Shown here: piece after piece, positions 54,809 through 64,000 of the stretch | How the letters are laid out: every line of letters starts with the position of its first letter | Position numbering within the stretch: position 1 is the stretch's first letter | Source: DATAFF01 sp963744915 | Lineage (GTDB): Bacteria > Pseudomonadota > Alphaproteobacteria > Rhizobiales > Aestuariivirgaceae | DNA length: 64,000 nt | NCBI GenBank assembly: GCA_963744915.1 | Contig: CAVUUY010000014.1 | Span: forward strand, 62,001-126,000 | Direction: 5' to 3' | Notes under the pieces: model-generated | What the model saw: only the letters and a program-made list of their open reading frames with translations | What the model was told of the DNA's origin: nothing | The model's database searches: none | Program-made: the position numbers and the translations under genes

Positions 54809-55327
54809 TCACTTGGTGAGAAAATCGGCGCAGCGCGGCGCGACACTGCTGCCCCACGGCATGATCGGCACCGTCGATGTCGAGTTCTGCGGTGAACCCT
54901 CGATGAGCCTGTCCGAATAAACCAGATAAACCAGGACGTTGCGCTCAGGATCGCAGCCGCGGACGATCTGCATCTTCTTGAAGAACAAGGAGCGGCGCTG
55001 GCGGTAGATCTCGTGGCCCTGCTCGAATTTTTCCTTGATGCTGACCGGGCCGATCTGGCGGCAGGCGAGCGAAATCTCCGAGCGCTCCTCGGCGAGGCCC
55101 GCCCAGCCCTTCCAGCCGCCGATCTCCGGCACGGTGAAATGGCAGGCGACGCCCTCGACGCCGGGATCGTCGATGGCATAGACCGCAAGCTTGGCATCGG
55201 GCGACAGCAGCCGGAACACGGTCGATTTCTTGAAGATCAGCTGCGGATCGTCGCTGCTTTGGGCCAGGACCGCCGGCGCGACGGCGAGGCCGATCAGCAA
55301 GGTGAAAAAGGTCAGGCGAAATCTCAT
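54809..55327 (-). CDS. creA: CreA family protein
   Basis: 172 residues. Signal peptide (RFRLTFFTLLIGLAVAPAVL, cleavage after AQS), then FKKSTVFRLLSPDAKLAVYA and DDPGVEGVACHFTVPEIGGW, the CreA pattern (DPxVxGVxC...), ending RNVLVYLVYSDRLIEGSPQN. Periplasmic protein of unknown role. ATG at 55327 overlaps the upstream gene stop by ATGA; ATG at 55336 is possible. Confidence 0.9.
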   Translation of the reverse strand: MRFRLTFFTLLIGLAVAPAVLAQSSDDPQLIFKKSTVFRLLSPDAKLAVYAIDDPGVEGVACHFTVPEIGGWKGWAGLAEERSEISLACRQIGPVSIKEKFEQGHEIYRQRRSLFFKKMQIVRGCDPERNVLVYLVYSDRLIEGSPQNSTSTVPIMPWGSSVAPRCADFLTK

Positions 55328-56517
55328 CTGTTCCATCCTGTCTGGCTCGACGCCGCGAGCCGTGCGAAACCTGCAGCAAGATCGGCGATCAGATCGTCGG
55401 GATCCTCCAGGCCGATATGGAACCGGAGCGCCGGTCCCTGGTGCGCGAAGGGACGTGCCGTGCGCACCGGGACGAAAGGAACGGCGAGGCTCTCGAAGCC
55501 GCCCCAGCTGTAACCCATGCCAAAGAGCTGAAGCCCTTCCAGCATTGCCGCAACGGCGGCTTCCGGAACGGGTTTCAGAAGGACGGAAAAAAGGCCGCAG
55601 GCGCCGGTGAAGTCGCGGGCCCACAATTCATGGCCGGGGGCGCCGGGCAGAGCGGGGTAAAGCACGCTTGCCACTTCCGGCCGCCCGGCAAGCCAGGCGG
55701 CGACGCTGAGCGCGTTCGCCATGTGCTGGCGCAGGCGCACATCGAGGGTGCGCAATCCGCGCAGGCCGAGATAGACGTCGTCGGGGCCGACGCACAGGCC
55801 CATCTCCTCATAGGTCGCCCTGAAGGTCTCCCAATGCGCCGCGTTGCAGGTAACCGACCCCAGCATGACGTCGGAGTGGCCGCTGACATATTTGGTGGCG
55901 GACTGGATCGCGACATCGCAGCCCGCCGCGAACGCCTTGAAATAGTGGCCGGCGCTCCAGGTGTTGTCGATGGCGGTGACGATGCCATGCTTCCCGGCGG
56001 CCGCGGCCATGGCGGGAACATCCAGCACCTCCATGGTCTGCGAGCCCGGGCTTTCGAGATAGAGCAGGCGGGTGTCGCGACGGAAGAGGCCCGCGACGGC
56101 GCCGCCGATCGTGGGATCGAAAAAGGTGGTGGTGATGCCGAGCCGCCGCAGGGTGCGGTCACAAAACAATCGCACCGGTTGGTAGACGGCATCGGTCATC
56201 AGCAGGTGGTCGCCGGGCTTGAGGAAGGTCAGAAGCGTGGTGGCGGCGGCCGACAGCCCGGAGGGGTGAAGCTTGCAGGCGAAGCCGCCCTCGTGCTCGG
56301 CAATGGCAAGCTCGAGCGCGCGCACGGTCGGGGTGCCGCGCCGGCCATAAACATATTCCTGCTTACGGTCGTGAAGGGCCTCGACGCTGTCGAACAGCAC
56401 CGTCGAGGCATGGTAGACCGCAGGATTGACCATGCCGTGTTCGTTGAAGCGGCGGCTGGCGGTCACCAGCCGCGTGGCGGGCTTGAGGCTGTGGGGATCG
56501 GTGGGTGGTCTTGGCAT
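55324..56517 (-). CDS. metC: Cystathionine beta-lyase (PLP-dependent)
   Basis: 397 residues. Start ATG 56517. PLP-enzyme features: the phosphate loop HPSGLSAAATTLLTFLKPGD, IDNTWSAGHYFKAFAAGCDV (Asp binding the pyridine N) and the Schiff-base lysine in QSATKYVSGHSDVMLGSVTC (~residue 210), then GMGYSWGGFESL, typical of the MetC branch. Splits cystathionine to homocysteine, pyruvate and ammonia in methionine synthesis. Co-transcribed with creA. Confidence 0.93.
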   Translation of the reverse strand: MPRPPTDPHSLKPATRLVTASRRFNEHGMVNPAVYHASTVLFDSVEALHDRKQEYVYGRRGTPTVRALELAIAEHEGGFACKLHPSGLSAAATTLLTFLKPGDHLLMTDAVYQPVRLFCDRTLRRLGITTTFFDPTIGGAVAGLFRRDTRLLYLESPGSQTMEVLDVPAMAAAAGKHGIVTAIDNTWSAGHYFKAFAAGCDVAIQSATKYVSGHSDVMLGSVTCNAAHWETFRATYEEMGLCVGPDDVYLGLRGLRTLDVRLRQHMANALSVAAWLAGRPEVASVLYPALPGAPGHELWARDFTGACGLFSVLLKPVPEAAVAAMLEGLQLFGMGYSWGGFESLAVPFVPVRTARPFAHQGPALRFHIGLEDPDDLIADLAAGFARLAASSQTGWNR

Positions 56518-56756
56518 GTCCAAGGTTTCGCAAATGATGCGCGTCGCGGCAAGCCCGGCGGTGCCGCACGGGCAGTGATATTGGCTTGACCCAGCACGCG
56601 TTTTCAGTTCGGATGCAGGCGGGCGCGAAGTCGCCCAATGGGAGCAACATTAACCAAGAAGCCGCCGCAAGGCGACGCCGGAAAGTCCGGAAATCCTGAA
56701 CTTCATGGCGGACTTGGTCCAGGATGGGAAGCGGCGCAATCAGTGAGGGACAAGTG

Positions 56757-57797
56757 ATGAAACGCGAACTGCTGTCAGTGGCCATCGGGGCCGCAGCCAG
56801 CCTCCTGGTGGCCTCGTCGGCCGTCGCGGGCACACTCGATGACGTCAAGAAGAAGGGCTTCCTCCAATGCGGGGTGAGCCAGGGGCTGATCGGCTTCTCG
56901 AATGCCGATGAGCAGAACAATTGGACAGGGCTCGACGTCGACTTCTGCCGCGCCATCGCCTCGGCGATCTTCAACGACCCGAAGGCGGTGAAGTTCACCC
57001 CCCTGTCGGCCAAGGAGCGCTTCACCGCGCTGCAGTCGGGCGAGATCGACGTCTTGTCGCGCAACACGACGTGGACGATGAGCCGCGACACCTCGCTCGG
57101 GCTGAAGTTTGCCGGCGTCATGTATTATGACGGCCAGGGCTTCATGGTGAACCCGGCGGCGCTCAAGCAGAAGACGGGCGTCGACGTCAAATCGGCCGCC
57201 GATCTGAACGGCGCCTCGGTATGCACCCAGACCGGCACCACCACCGAACTCAATCTGGCCGATTATTTCCGCTCGAAGAACATGACCTACGAGGTGGTGG
57301 CCTTCGAAAAGAACGAGGAAGTGCTGAAGGCCTATCAGGAAGGGCGCTGCGACGCCTACACCACCGACCAGTCGGGCCTCTATGCCGAGAAGTTGAAGCT
57401 GCCGGATCCGGCCGCCCATGTGGTGCTGCCGGAGATCATCTCCAAGGAGCCGCTCGGCCCGGCGGTGCGGCAGGGTGACGATGGCTGGTTCAACATCGTC
57501 AAATGGACCTATTTCGCACTGCTCAACGCCGAGGAGCTCGGCGTCACCCAAGCCAATGTCGAAGAGCAGAAGTCGAGCACCAATCCGGAGATCAAGCGGC
57601 TGCTCGGGGCCGAAGGCGACTTCGGCAAGGGCATCGGCCTCGAGAACGACTGGGTGGTGCGCATCGTCAAGGGCGTCGGCAATTACGGCGAGATCTTCGA
57701 GCGCAATGTCGGCGAGAACACCAATCTGAAGATCGCCCGCGGCAAGAATGCGCTGTGGAGCAAGGGCGGCCTGCAATACGCACCGCCGATCCGCTGA
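56757..57797 (+). CDS. aapJ: General L-amino-acid ABC transporter substrate-binding protein (AapJ)
   Basis: 346 residues. ATG 56757 after GAGGGACAAG; signal peptide (SVAIGAAASLLVASSAVAG). AapJ landmarks: LDDVKKKGFLQCGVSQGLIG, GLDVDFCRAIASAIF, DVLSRNTTWTMSRDTSLGLK and TDQSGLYAEKLKL. Periplasmic receptor with broad amino-acid specificity in rhizobia. First gene of aapJQMP; a strong hairpin follows, which would favour high aapJ mRNA. Confidence 0.93.
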   Translation: MKRELLSVAIGAAASLLVASSAVAGTLDDVKKKGFLQCGVSQGLIGFSNADEQNNWTGLDVDFCRAIASAIFNDPKAVKFTPLSAKERFTALQSGEIDVLSRNTTWTMSRDTSLGLKFAGVMYYDGQGFMVNPAALKQKTGVDVKSAADLNGASVCTQTGTTTELNLADYFRSKNMTYEVVAFEKNEEVLKAYQEGRCDAYTTDQSGLYAEKLKLPDPAAHVVLPEIISKEPLGPAVRQGDDGWFNIVKWTYFALLNAEELGVTQANVEEQKSSTNPEIKRLLGAEGDFGKGIGLENDWVVRIVKGVGNYGEIFERNVGENTNLKIARGKNALWSKGGLQYAPPIR

Positions 57798-57814
57798 GGC
57801 GTGAAATTTTTCGA

Positions 57815-57843
57815 GGGCCTCCGGAGATGATCTCCGGGGGCCC
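57815..57843 (+). terminator. Strong hairpin between aapJ and aapQ
   Basis: A 13-bp stem, GGGCCTCCGGAGA (57815-57827) with TCTCCGGGGGCCC (57831-57843), loop TGA, one G-U pair. Followed by TTCTCTC, a weak T-tract: likely a partial terminator or mRNA 3'-end stabiliser that gives more binding protein than permease. Confidence 0.65.
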
Positions 57844-57863
57844 TTCTCTCAAATGGCATCGCA

Positions 57864-59246
57864 ATGAGCGCAGTTACCCAGGGGCAGGCCATCTGCCAGA
57901 AGCTCGATCGTCAACGATCCGAAGTTCCGGTCGGTCGGCCGATTCAGGTGCTGCTCGTTCTGGCGATCGGCTGGTTCGTCTGGGTCATCGCCCACAACAC
58001 CCAGATCAACCTGCAGAACCGCAATATCGCCTCGGGCTTCCAGTTCCTGTGGTCGACGGCGGGTTTCGGGGTCAACCAGGCGCTGATCAGCTACAGCGAG
58101 GCTTCGAGCTACGGCCGGGCGCTGCTGGTCGGCTTCCTCAACACGCTGCTGGTGGCCGGCGTCGGCATCGTCTGCGCCACCATCCTCGGCTTCCTCCTCG
58201 GCATCATGCGGCTGTCGCGCAACTGGCTGGTCGCCAAGGTGGCGGAGACCTATATCGAGGTCATTCGCAACATTCCGCTGCTGCTGCAGATCTTCGTCTG
58301 GTACGCGACGGTGCTGAAGCCGCTGCCGGCGCCGGCGCGGGCGCCGCAGATCGGGCTGCCCTGGCCGGGCGGCGGCTTCGTCGTCATGGCCGTCGTGCTG
58401 GGCGGCGGCGCCTGGCTGCTGCGCGGCCTTTATCTTCGCACCCAATCGGTGGTCATGCGCGTCGTCGCGACGCTGCTCCTGTTCTTCGCCGCCTGGACGG
58501 CGAGCGGGGCGATCAGCGAGCTCGGCCTGTCGACGATCAATTTCGTGCCGCTCGGCATCTTCCTCTCCAATCGCGGCATCATGTTCCCGCGGCCGATCTT
58601 CGGCGAGAGCGTGTGGGTCGAGCTGGCAGCGCTCGTGCTCGGCATCGTGCTGTCGCTGGCGATCGCCACCTGGGCGCGTCGGCGCCAGGAGCGGACGGGG
58701 CAGCAGTTCCCGACGCTTGCGGTGTCGCTCGGCTTGATCATCGGCCTGCCGCTTCTCGTCTTCCTCGCGGCAGGGGCGAATGCGACATTCGAGTTTCCCG
58801 AGCTCAAGGGGTTCAATTTCCGCGGCGGCGTGACGTTGATCCCGGAATTTCTCGCGCTCGTTCTCGCGCTGTCGACCTATACGGCGGCGTTCATCGCCGA
58901 GATCGTGCGGGCCGGCATCCAGGCGGTGAGCCATGGGCAGACCGAGGCGGCGCATGCGCTCGGCGTCCGGCCGGGCCTGACGCTCAGGCTCGTGGTCATT
59001 CCGCAGGCGATGCGGGTGATCATTCCGCCGCTTGCCAGCCAGTATCTCAATCTCACCAAGAACTCCTCGCTCGCCGTCGCCATCGGCTATCCCGACCTCG
59101 TGGCGATGGGCGGCACGGTTCTGAACCAGACCGGGCAGGCGATCGAGGTCATCGGCATCTGGATGGTGGTCTATCTCACCCTGTCGCTGCTGACCTCGGC
59201 CTTCATGAACTGGTTCAACTCCCGCATGCGGCTGGTGGAGCGGTGA
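57864..59246 (+). CDS. aapQ: General L-amino-acid ABC transporter permease (AapQ)
   Basis: 460 residues, intact. Long N-terminal segment with membrane helix (VLLVLAIGWFVWVIAH), then GRALLVGFLNTLLVAGVGIV, the permease motif EVIRNIPLLLQIFVWYATVL and, in the C-terminal third, IPEFLALVLALSTYTAAFIA with the EAA loop HGQTEAAHALGVRPGLTLRL. Slightly longer than common AapQ (~400) owing to helices around residues 170-290. ATG 57864. Confidence 0.92.
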   Translation: MSAVTQGQAICQKLDRQRSEVPVGRPIQVLLVLAIGWFVWVIAHNTQINLQNRNIASGFQFLWSTAGFGVNQALISYSEASSYGRALLVGFLNTLLVAGVGIVCATILGFLLGIMRLSRNWLVAKVAETYIEVIRNIPLLLQIFVWYATVLKPLPAPARAPQIGLPWPGGGFVVMAVVLGGGAWLLRGLYLRTQSVVMRVVATLLLFFAAWTASGAISELGLSTINFVPLGIFLSNRGIMFPRPIFGESVWVELAALVLGIVLSLAIATWARRRQERTGQQFPTLAVSLGLIIGLPLLVFLAAGANATFEFPELKGFNFRGGVTLIPEFLALVLALSTYTAAFIAEIVRAGIQAVSHGQTEAAHALGVRPGLTLRLVVIPQAMRVIIPPLASQYLNLTKNSSLAVAIGYPDLVAMGGTVLNQTGQAIEVIGIWMVVYLTLSLLTSAFMNWFNSRMRLVER

Positions 59247-59247
59247 G

Positions 59248-60566
59248 ATGAGCACGCTCAGCCCATCGGTCGCCTGGGTGCGCGACGAGGAGGCGCCGCG
59301 GCTGCCGCCGCCGCCCAACATGACCGGGATTGCCGGCTGGGTCGGGACCAACATGTTCCCGAACTGGTACAATGGCATCCTCTGCGCGTGCTCTTCCTGC
59401 TCTTCGTCGCCGCGGTGGTCGGCCATCTGATCGACTGGGCGGTGCTCAAGGCGGTGTTCTTCGGCCGAGGACCGGACGGCCTGCGTGGCGAGTCCCGGAG
59501 GGCGCCTGCTGGGCTTTCGTGCGCGCCAAGTTCGCCGCAATGGATCTACGGCTTCTACCCGATCGATCAGCGCTGGCGGGTCAATCTGGCGTTCCTGCTC
59601 GGGTGCCGGCGGCCTGATCCCGATGCTCATCCCGTCGATGCCGCACAAGCGCGAGAACGTGCTCTATCTCCTCTTCGTCTATCCGATCACCACGCTGATC
59701 CTGCTGACCGGCGGGCGCTTCAACTTCGCGAGCGCCACCTGGGTATCGGTGCTGATCGGCCTTGCGATCTTCGCCGGCATCATGCTGGCGCTGTCCTTCG
59801 GGGCGGGACTTCTGTCGCGCGGCTCGGCGCTGAAGCTCGCCGGTGGCGTCGCGGCGGCACGATCATCGCCATCATGGTCATCCTGTCGATCGATTTCGGG
59901 CTGACCCCGGTCGAGACCTCGCAATGGGGTGGACTCCTGGTGACGCTGGTGGTCGCGATCACCGGCATCGTGGCGTCGCTGCCGCTCGGCATCCTCCTGG
60001 CACTCGGTCGACGGTCGGAGATGCCGGCAGTGCGGGTGTTCTCGGTGGTGTTCATCGAGGTGTGGCGCGGCGTGCCGCTGATCACCGTGCTGTTCATGGC
60101 GTCGGTGATGCTGCCGCTGTTCCTGCCGGCGGGGGTGAATTTCGACAAGCTGTTGCGCTGCCTGATCGGGGTTGCGCTGTTCTCCTCGGCCTATATGGCC
60201 GAGGTGGTGCGCGGCGGGCTGCAGGCGATCCCCAAGGGCCAGTACGAGGCGGCCGATGCGCTCGGCCTCACCTATTGGCAGTCGATGGGGCTGATCATCC
60301 TGCCGCAGGCGCTCAAGATCGTGATTCCCGGGATCGTGAACACCTTCATCGGGCTGTTCAAGGACACGACGCTGGTTTCGATCATCGGGCTGTTCGATCT
60401 CCTCGGCATCGTGCAGTCGGGGTTCCAGGATCCGAAATGGGCATCGCCGCAGACCGGTTCGTCGGGCTATTTCGCGGCCGCCGTCATCTTCTGGATGTTC
60501 TGCTTCCTGATGTCGCGCTACTCGCAATTCATGGAGCGGCAACTCACCACCACCCATCGGCGCTGA
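59248..60566 (+). pseudogene. aapM: General L-amino-acid ABC transporter permease (AapM), frameshifted about six times
   Basis: ATG follows the aapQ stop by one base. Intended protein: NMTGIAGWVGTNMFPNWYNG, LFLLFVAAVVGHLIDWAVLK, WIYGFYPIDQRWRVNLAFLL, PHKRENVLYLLFVYPITTLI, EVWRGVPLITVLFMASVMLP, EVVRGGLQAIPKGQYEAADA (EAA loop), VNTFIGLFKDTTLVSIIGLF. Indels near 59390, 59490-59500, 59535, 59602 and 59850; the last 240 codons are continuous. At each, a codon's third base is doubled or missing (CTCG, GCCG, CT-, GC-). Confidence 0.88.
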
Positions 60567-60586
60567 TCGAGCCACAAGGGGCAACA

Positions 60587-61361
60587 ATGGCCAACACCGA
60601 AATCATCCAGGATCCCACGGTCTCCAACGAACCGGCCATCGAGATCAGCCGGAATGAACAAGTGGTATGGCGACTTCCACGTCCTGCGCGACATCAATCT
60701 CTCGGTCTATCGCGGCGAACGGATCGTCATTTGCGGGCCATCGGGGTCGGGCAAGTCGACGCTCATCCGCTGCATCAACCGTCTCGAGCAGCATCAGTCG
60801 GGCCGGATCGTCGTCGACGGGATCGAGCTTACCGACGATCTCAAGAAGATCGACGAAATCCGGCGCGAAGTCGGCATGGTGTTCCAGCATTTCAACCTGT
60901 TCCCGCATCTCACCGTGCTCGAGAACTGCTCGCTGGCGCCGATCTGGGTCCGCAAGATGCCGAAGTCCGAGGCCGAGCGGCTGGCGATGAAATACCTCCA
61001 GCGCGTCAAGATTCCGGAGCAGGCGCTGAAATATCCCGGCCAGCTGTCGGGCGGCCAGCAGCAGCGGGTGGCGATCGCGCGGTCGCTGTGCATGAATCCC
61101 AAGATCATGCTGTTCGACGAGCCGACCTCGGCGCTCGATCCCGAGATGATCAAGGAGGTGCTCGACGTCATGGTCGACCTGGCGCAAAGCGGCATGACCA
61201 TGCTCTGCGTCACCCACGAGATGGGCTTCGCGCGGCAGGTCGCGAACCGGGTCATCTTCATGGACCAGGGGCAGATCGTCGAGCAGAACAGCCCGCAGCT
61301 GTTCTTCTCCAATCCGAAGAGCGAGCGCACCAAGCTGTTCCTCAGCCAGATCCTGCACTAG
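60587..61361 (+). CDS. aapP: General L-amino-acid ABC transporter ATP-binding protein (AapP), one frameshift
   Basis: ~257 residues from ATG 60587: NTEIIQDPTVSNEPAIEISR, then one surplus base near 60650 (CGGA, CGG/CGA) and MNKWYGDFHVLRDINLSVYR. Walker A GPSGSGKST, signature QLSGGQQQRVAIARSLC, Walker B IMLFDEPTSALDP, switch CVTHEMGFARQ: the PAAT-family ATPase. Energises AapQM. Confidence 0.93.
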
Positions 61362-61493
61362 ACGCACAGGTCGTTCTGCCGCGGAGGCAACCAACGCCGA
61401 AGCGAGGCGAAGCCTGTGGAAGCAGGATTGATCGGGGCGTGCAATCCAGAGTAAACAAAACGGCGGATATGCAATCCTCAAGAAGGGGACCCC

Positions 61494-62555
61494 TTGAGTC
61501 GCCGCAGTCTCGCCATAATCGTCGTCGCGCACAATGTCGGGCCGTTCATCCACGCCTGTCTTAGCTCCTGCGCGCGAGCGGGTGACGATCTCGAGATCCA
61601 TTTGAACGTGATAAACAACTCGTCAACGGATGAAACAGCCGCTGAAATCGAGCAATTTACAAATGAACATCCAGACATCGATGTCACGGTCAAGAACACG
61701 GAGCGGCTCGGGCCTGCATTGGCCAGGAATGAAGGACTACAACTAAACGGCTTTGCAGATTACGTCTGCTTCGTTGATGGAGATGACCTCATTTGTGGCG
61801 ATGCATTGGCACGGACCATCGCCAAAATGGAGGCATTTCGAGCTGACTTCGCGTGTCCGCGGGTTCTTGCCTTCGATGACGCCGGGCGGTTTCACTACGA
61901 GCATGATAATGTCAAGCTTAAAAATGGTATATTTGCAGGTAGGCGCAACTTCATTACAACGGCTCGAGATACGCCCCAGATTCTTGATCTTGAGACATCA
62001 ATGTGCATGCGGATTTTCCACGGTAGCTTTTTTAGAGGTACCGGAATTACTTTTTCTGATCTTAGAATGTGCGAAGATGTTGTTCCATCGAGGCGGGCTT
62101 TCTTGATGGCAAGATCCATTTTGATAACAGACGAGATTTATTACTTCTATCGCCTGAACCGCCAAGGTCAGCGGACGTCGCAAAACCTGGAAAGCTATTT
62201 CGACATGGTCGAAGCCGTCGATGGCAGTGTCGATGAGGGCCTGAAGCATATCGTGGACAACCAGCAGGGAGCTTGGTTGCTGCATCGATTGTGCAGGATG
62301 GCCCTGTGGGGAGTGGAGTTGATTCCTCCCGACCTGCTGGGCAGCTATGCAGCGCGCATCGCCGACGTGTTCGAGCGGGTGCCGCGGGGGTGGTGGCAGT
62401 CCCTGCTGCGGCTCCCCGGGAGCGGTGACAGGGCGCGGCAATTTGCTGTGCTGAATGCTTTTCGAAGAAGCCGGCTCAGCCGAGAACGGATCGTTTTCAA
62501 TCGCCAATACCGGATGATCGACAAGCTCTTTTTGAAGTGCAAAGGGATCCGATGA
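61494..62555 (+). CDS. Family 2 glycosyltransferase
   Basis: 353 residues, start TTG 61494 after AAGAAGGGGA. GT-A fold: SLAIIVVAHNVGPFIHACLS, a nucleotide-sugar region NVINNSSTDETAAEIEQF, and the DxD-type motif CFVDGDDLICGDAL (~residue 95). The C-terminal half is helical and basic (RRSRLSRERIVFNRQYRM). It likely adds a sugar to a surface polysaccharide, teichoic-like polymer or glycoprotein. Lower GC than the neighbouring aap genes suggests acquired surface-polysaccharide DNA. Overlaps the next gene by ATGA. Confidence 0.88.
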   Translation: MSRRSLAIIVVAHNVGPFIHACLSSCARAGDDLEIHLNVINNSSTDETAAEIEQFTNEHPDIDVTVKNTERLGPALARNEGLQLNGFADYVCFVDGDDLICGDALARTIAKMEAFRADFACPRVLAFDDAGRFHYEHDNVKLKNGIFAGRRNFITTARDTPQILDLETSMCMRIFHGSFFRGTGITFSDLRMCEDVVPSRRAFLMARSILITDEIYYFYRLNRQGQRTSQNLESYFDMVEAVDGSVDEGLKHIVDNQQGAWLLHRLCRMALWGVELIPPDLLGSYAARIADVFERVPRGWWQSLLRLPGSGDRARQFAVLNAFRRSRLSRERIVFNRQYRMIDKLFLKCKGIR

Positions 62556-63997
62556 GCGAATCGAGAAACATTGTTCGCAAATTTCCGATACTTCATGAAG
62601 CTCGAACCCTCATCTCTGCCGGCCTTTTCGATCGGGTCTTTCTGCACCACCGTCTGCGTCGGGAAGAACTGCTGGCCGATAATGAGGACCTCGGCAAGGT
62701 GGAGTTTTCTCCGCTCGCAACTGCTCGGACGTTCAGCAAAGGTCAATTGCTTCGCTCGCTCGTTGTTGCATCGAATATTCAGGAGGCAGATCACGCAATT
62801 CAAATGTTTCGATCCCAGGACATCGGCAGGCTTCCATTCCTTCATCTCGAGAACAATGAACGTCCTGATGACCTGGTGAATATCGTTTCGCATGCTTCCA
62901 GTATCGCCGACCGGTACGTCATTTCCGATCCACGCCTGGAGTTCCACCGCGTCGGCAAGCACCACGCCTGTGACGTTTCCATCATCGTCCCGGTCTATGG
63001 TGTGGCTGCCTATATCGAACGGTGCGCCAGCTCGCTGAAAAATCAGACCTTCGGCGGGCGTTCGGAAATCCTGTTCATCGACGATGGCAGCTCCGACGGC
63101 TCGGCCGAAATCATCAGGCGCGTCGTGGCCGGCGCCGATCACATGAAGATGATCTCGAAGCCGAATGGCGGTGCTGCCTCGGCGAGGAATGTGGGGCTGG
63201 ACCTGGCGCAGGGAGAGTTTGTGGGCTTTGTCGACGGCGACGACCATGTCTCGGAGGACTTCATCGACTCCCTGTATCGGGCGGCGATTTTGAACGATTG
63301 CGATATTGCGCAGGGAGAGTTTTTCTACGTGAATGCACAGGATGGCACGATGAAGAAGCACCCGGAGTGGTTCTCGGTCCAACTGGGTGATCTCGGCGTC
63401 ATCTCCACTCCGTCTTATCCGATGATGCTCCAGACACCAGCAATCTGGCGGCGCCTCTACAGCCGGCATCTTCTCCAGTCGAACGGTGTTCGGTTCAACG
63501 AGAATTTCCGCAGGCACGATGACCTGCCTTTCAATATCGAGGTGCTGACGAAATCTCAGCAGATCGCCATCGTGAGGAGACCAGTCTACTATTATCTTCT
63601 CGGCCGGGATGGGCAGGATGTGGGTGCAACAGACGAGCGCCTGTTCATTCATTTCAGGCTGTTTGAATACACGCGGAGTCGCATAGGACGACGCTATTGG
63701 GAACGAGACTACTTCCGCAAATTTACGGTTACCATGTTCGCTCATCATCTATGGGCTTACGAACGTATCGAGCCACGATTGAAGGAACGCTATCTGAATG
63801 GGATGGCCATCCAAACACTCTGCACGCCGGGACCGATCGGCGCGCTTGGCAGATTGAAAACGCTCCTTTCGCATTTCCGAGCGCATCGAGGGCTTGTGCT
63901 GCGGTGTGCAGTCCTCGCATATCGCAGTCGCCGTCATGTGACACTGCCTTCCGATACCGAAGCGGAGGCGCGCACCCCCGTCTTGGCAACGCGCTGA
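62552..63997 (+). CDS. Family 2 glycosyltransferase
   Basis: 481 residues from ATG 62552, coupled to the previous gene. An N-terminal ~130-residue region without known motifs precedes a GT2 domain: HACDVSIIVPVYGVAAYIER, EILFIDDGSSDGSAEIIRRV, NGGAASARNVGLDLAQGEFV and the metal-binding GFVDGDDHVSEDFIDSLYRA. C-terminal part helical. Same relay of surface-glycan assembly as its partner is likely. Stop lies three bases before the window end. Confidence 0.9.
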   Translation: MSESRNIVRKFPILHEARTLISAGLFDRVFLHHRLRREELLADNEDLGKVEFSPLATARTFSKGQLLRSLVVASNIQEADHAIQMFRSQDIGRLPFLHLENNERPDDLVNIVSHASSIADRYVISDPRLEFHRVGKHHACDVSIIVPVYGVAAYIERCASSLKNQTFGGRSEILFIDDGSSDGSAEIIRRVVAGADHMKMISKPNGGAASARNVGLDLAQGEFVGFVDGDDHVSEDFIDSLYRAAILNDCDIAQGEFFYVNAQDGTMKKHPEWFSVQLGDLGVISTPSYPMMLQTPAIWRRLYSRHLLQSNGVRFNENFRRHDDLPFNIEVLTKSQQIAIVRRPVYYYLLGRDGQDVGATDERLFIHFRLFEYTRSRIGRRYWERDYFRKFTVTMFAHHLWAYERIEPRLKERYLNGMAIQTLCTPGPIGALGRLKTLLSHFRAHRGLVLRCAVLAYRSRRHVTLPSDTEAEARTPVLATR

Positions 63998-64000
63998 GCC

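Overview
The window looks like chromosomal DNA of a GC-rich alphaproteobacterium, most likely of the order Hyphomicrobiales (Rhizobiales). The pointers are an AapJQMP-type general amino-acid ABC transporter, an HWE-type sensor kinase fused to a receiver, a twin cold-shock-domain protein followed by a DUF192 protein, an NDUFS4-like ETC complex I subunit between two tRNA genes, a Ku protein, and many CUT1/CUT2/HAAT transporters. The species cannot be named from the sequence alone.

Layout. 1-2.9 kb is the right end of an integrated element: a DnaB-like helicase running off the left edge, a small coupled gene, an AlpA-like regulator, an unknown basic protein and an N-terminally shortened tyrosine integrase next to a 48-bp copy of a tRNA-Glu 3' half. 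3.0-13.2 kb is one long minus-strand operon: acyl-CoA ligase, a five-gene branched-chain/aromatic-type ABC transporter, a hotdog thioesterase, a glyoxalase-like protein, a second acyl-CoA ligase and a quinone oxidoreductase, probably for uptake and CoA activation of an organic acid. 13.2-24.3 kb holds mixed genes: HupE-like permease, Xre/RES toxin-antitoxin pair with its own promoter, patatin, copper P-type ATPase, AraC regulator, GloA-like protein, cold-shock protein, DUF192 protein, tRNA-Pro and tRNA-Arg. 24.5-28.8 kb is a CUT2 sugar ABC operon broken by many one-base indels. 28.8-42 kb carries scattered small secreted and regulatory genes, RidA, a hydrolase, a broken beta-barrel protein, Ku, a ribbon-helix-helix gene with a clear inverted-repeat operator, and decayed fragments (CBS domain, IS630). 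42.1-54.7 kb is a co-directional catabolic locus: isomerase/epimerase, Gfo/Idh/MocA dehydrogenase, a CUT1 ABC transporter, and a complete dihydroxyacetone kinase phosphorelay (EI, HPr, DhaM, DhaL, DhaK). 54.8-61.4 kb has CreA, cystathionine beta-lyase and aapJQMP; the window ends with two overlapping family-2 glycosyltransferases.

How the genes work together. The 3-13 kb operon couples import to CoA-thioester formation. The 42-55 kb locus couples import of a sugar or polyol to PEP-driven phosphorylation of dihydroxyacetone. The aap genes supply amino acids.

A caution for users: about twenty genes are interrupted by single-base indels, concentrated in 24.5-28.8, 44.7-51.9 and 59.4-60.7 kb, while the coding sequence between indels is otherwise intact. 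At the roughly thirty sites I inspected, the extra or missing base can be placed at a third codon position so that the encoded protein is restored. This looks more like a consensus or assembly fault than gene decay, so I describe the intended proteins and mark them as frameshifted.
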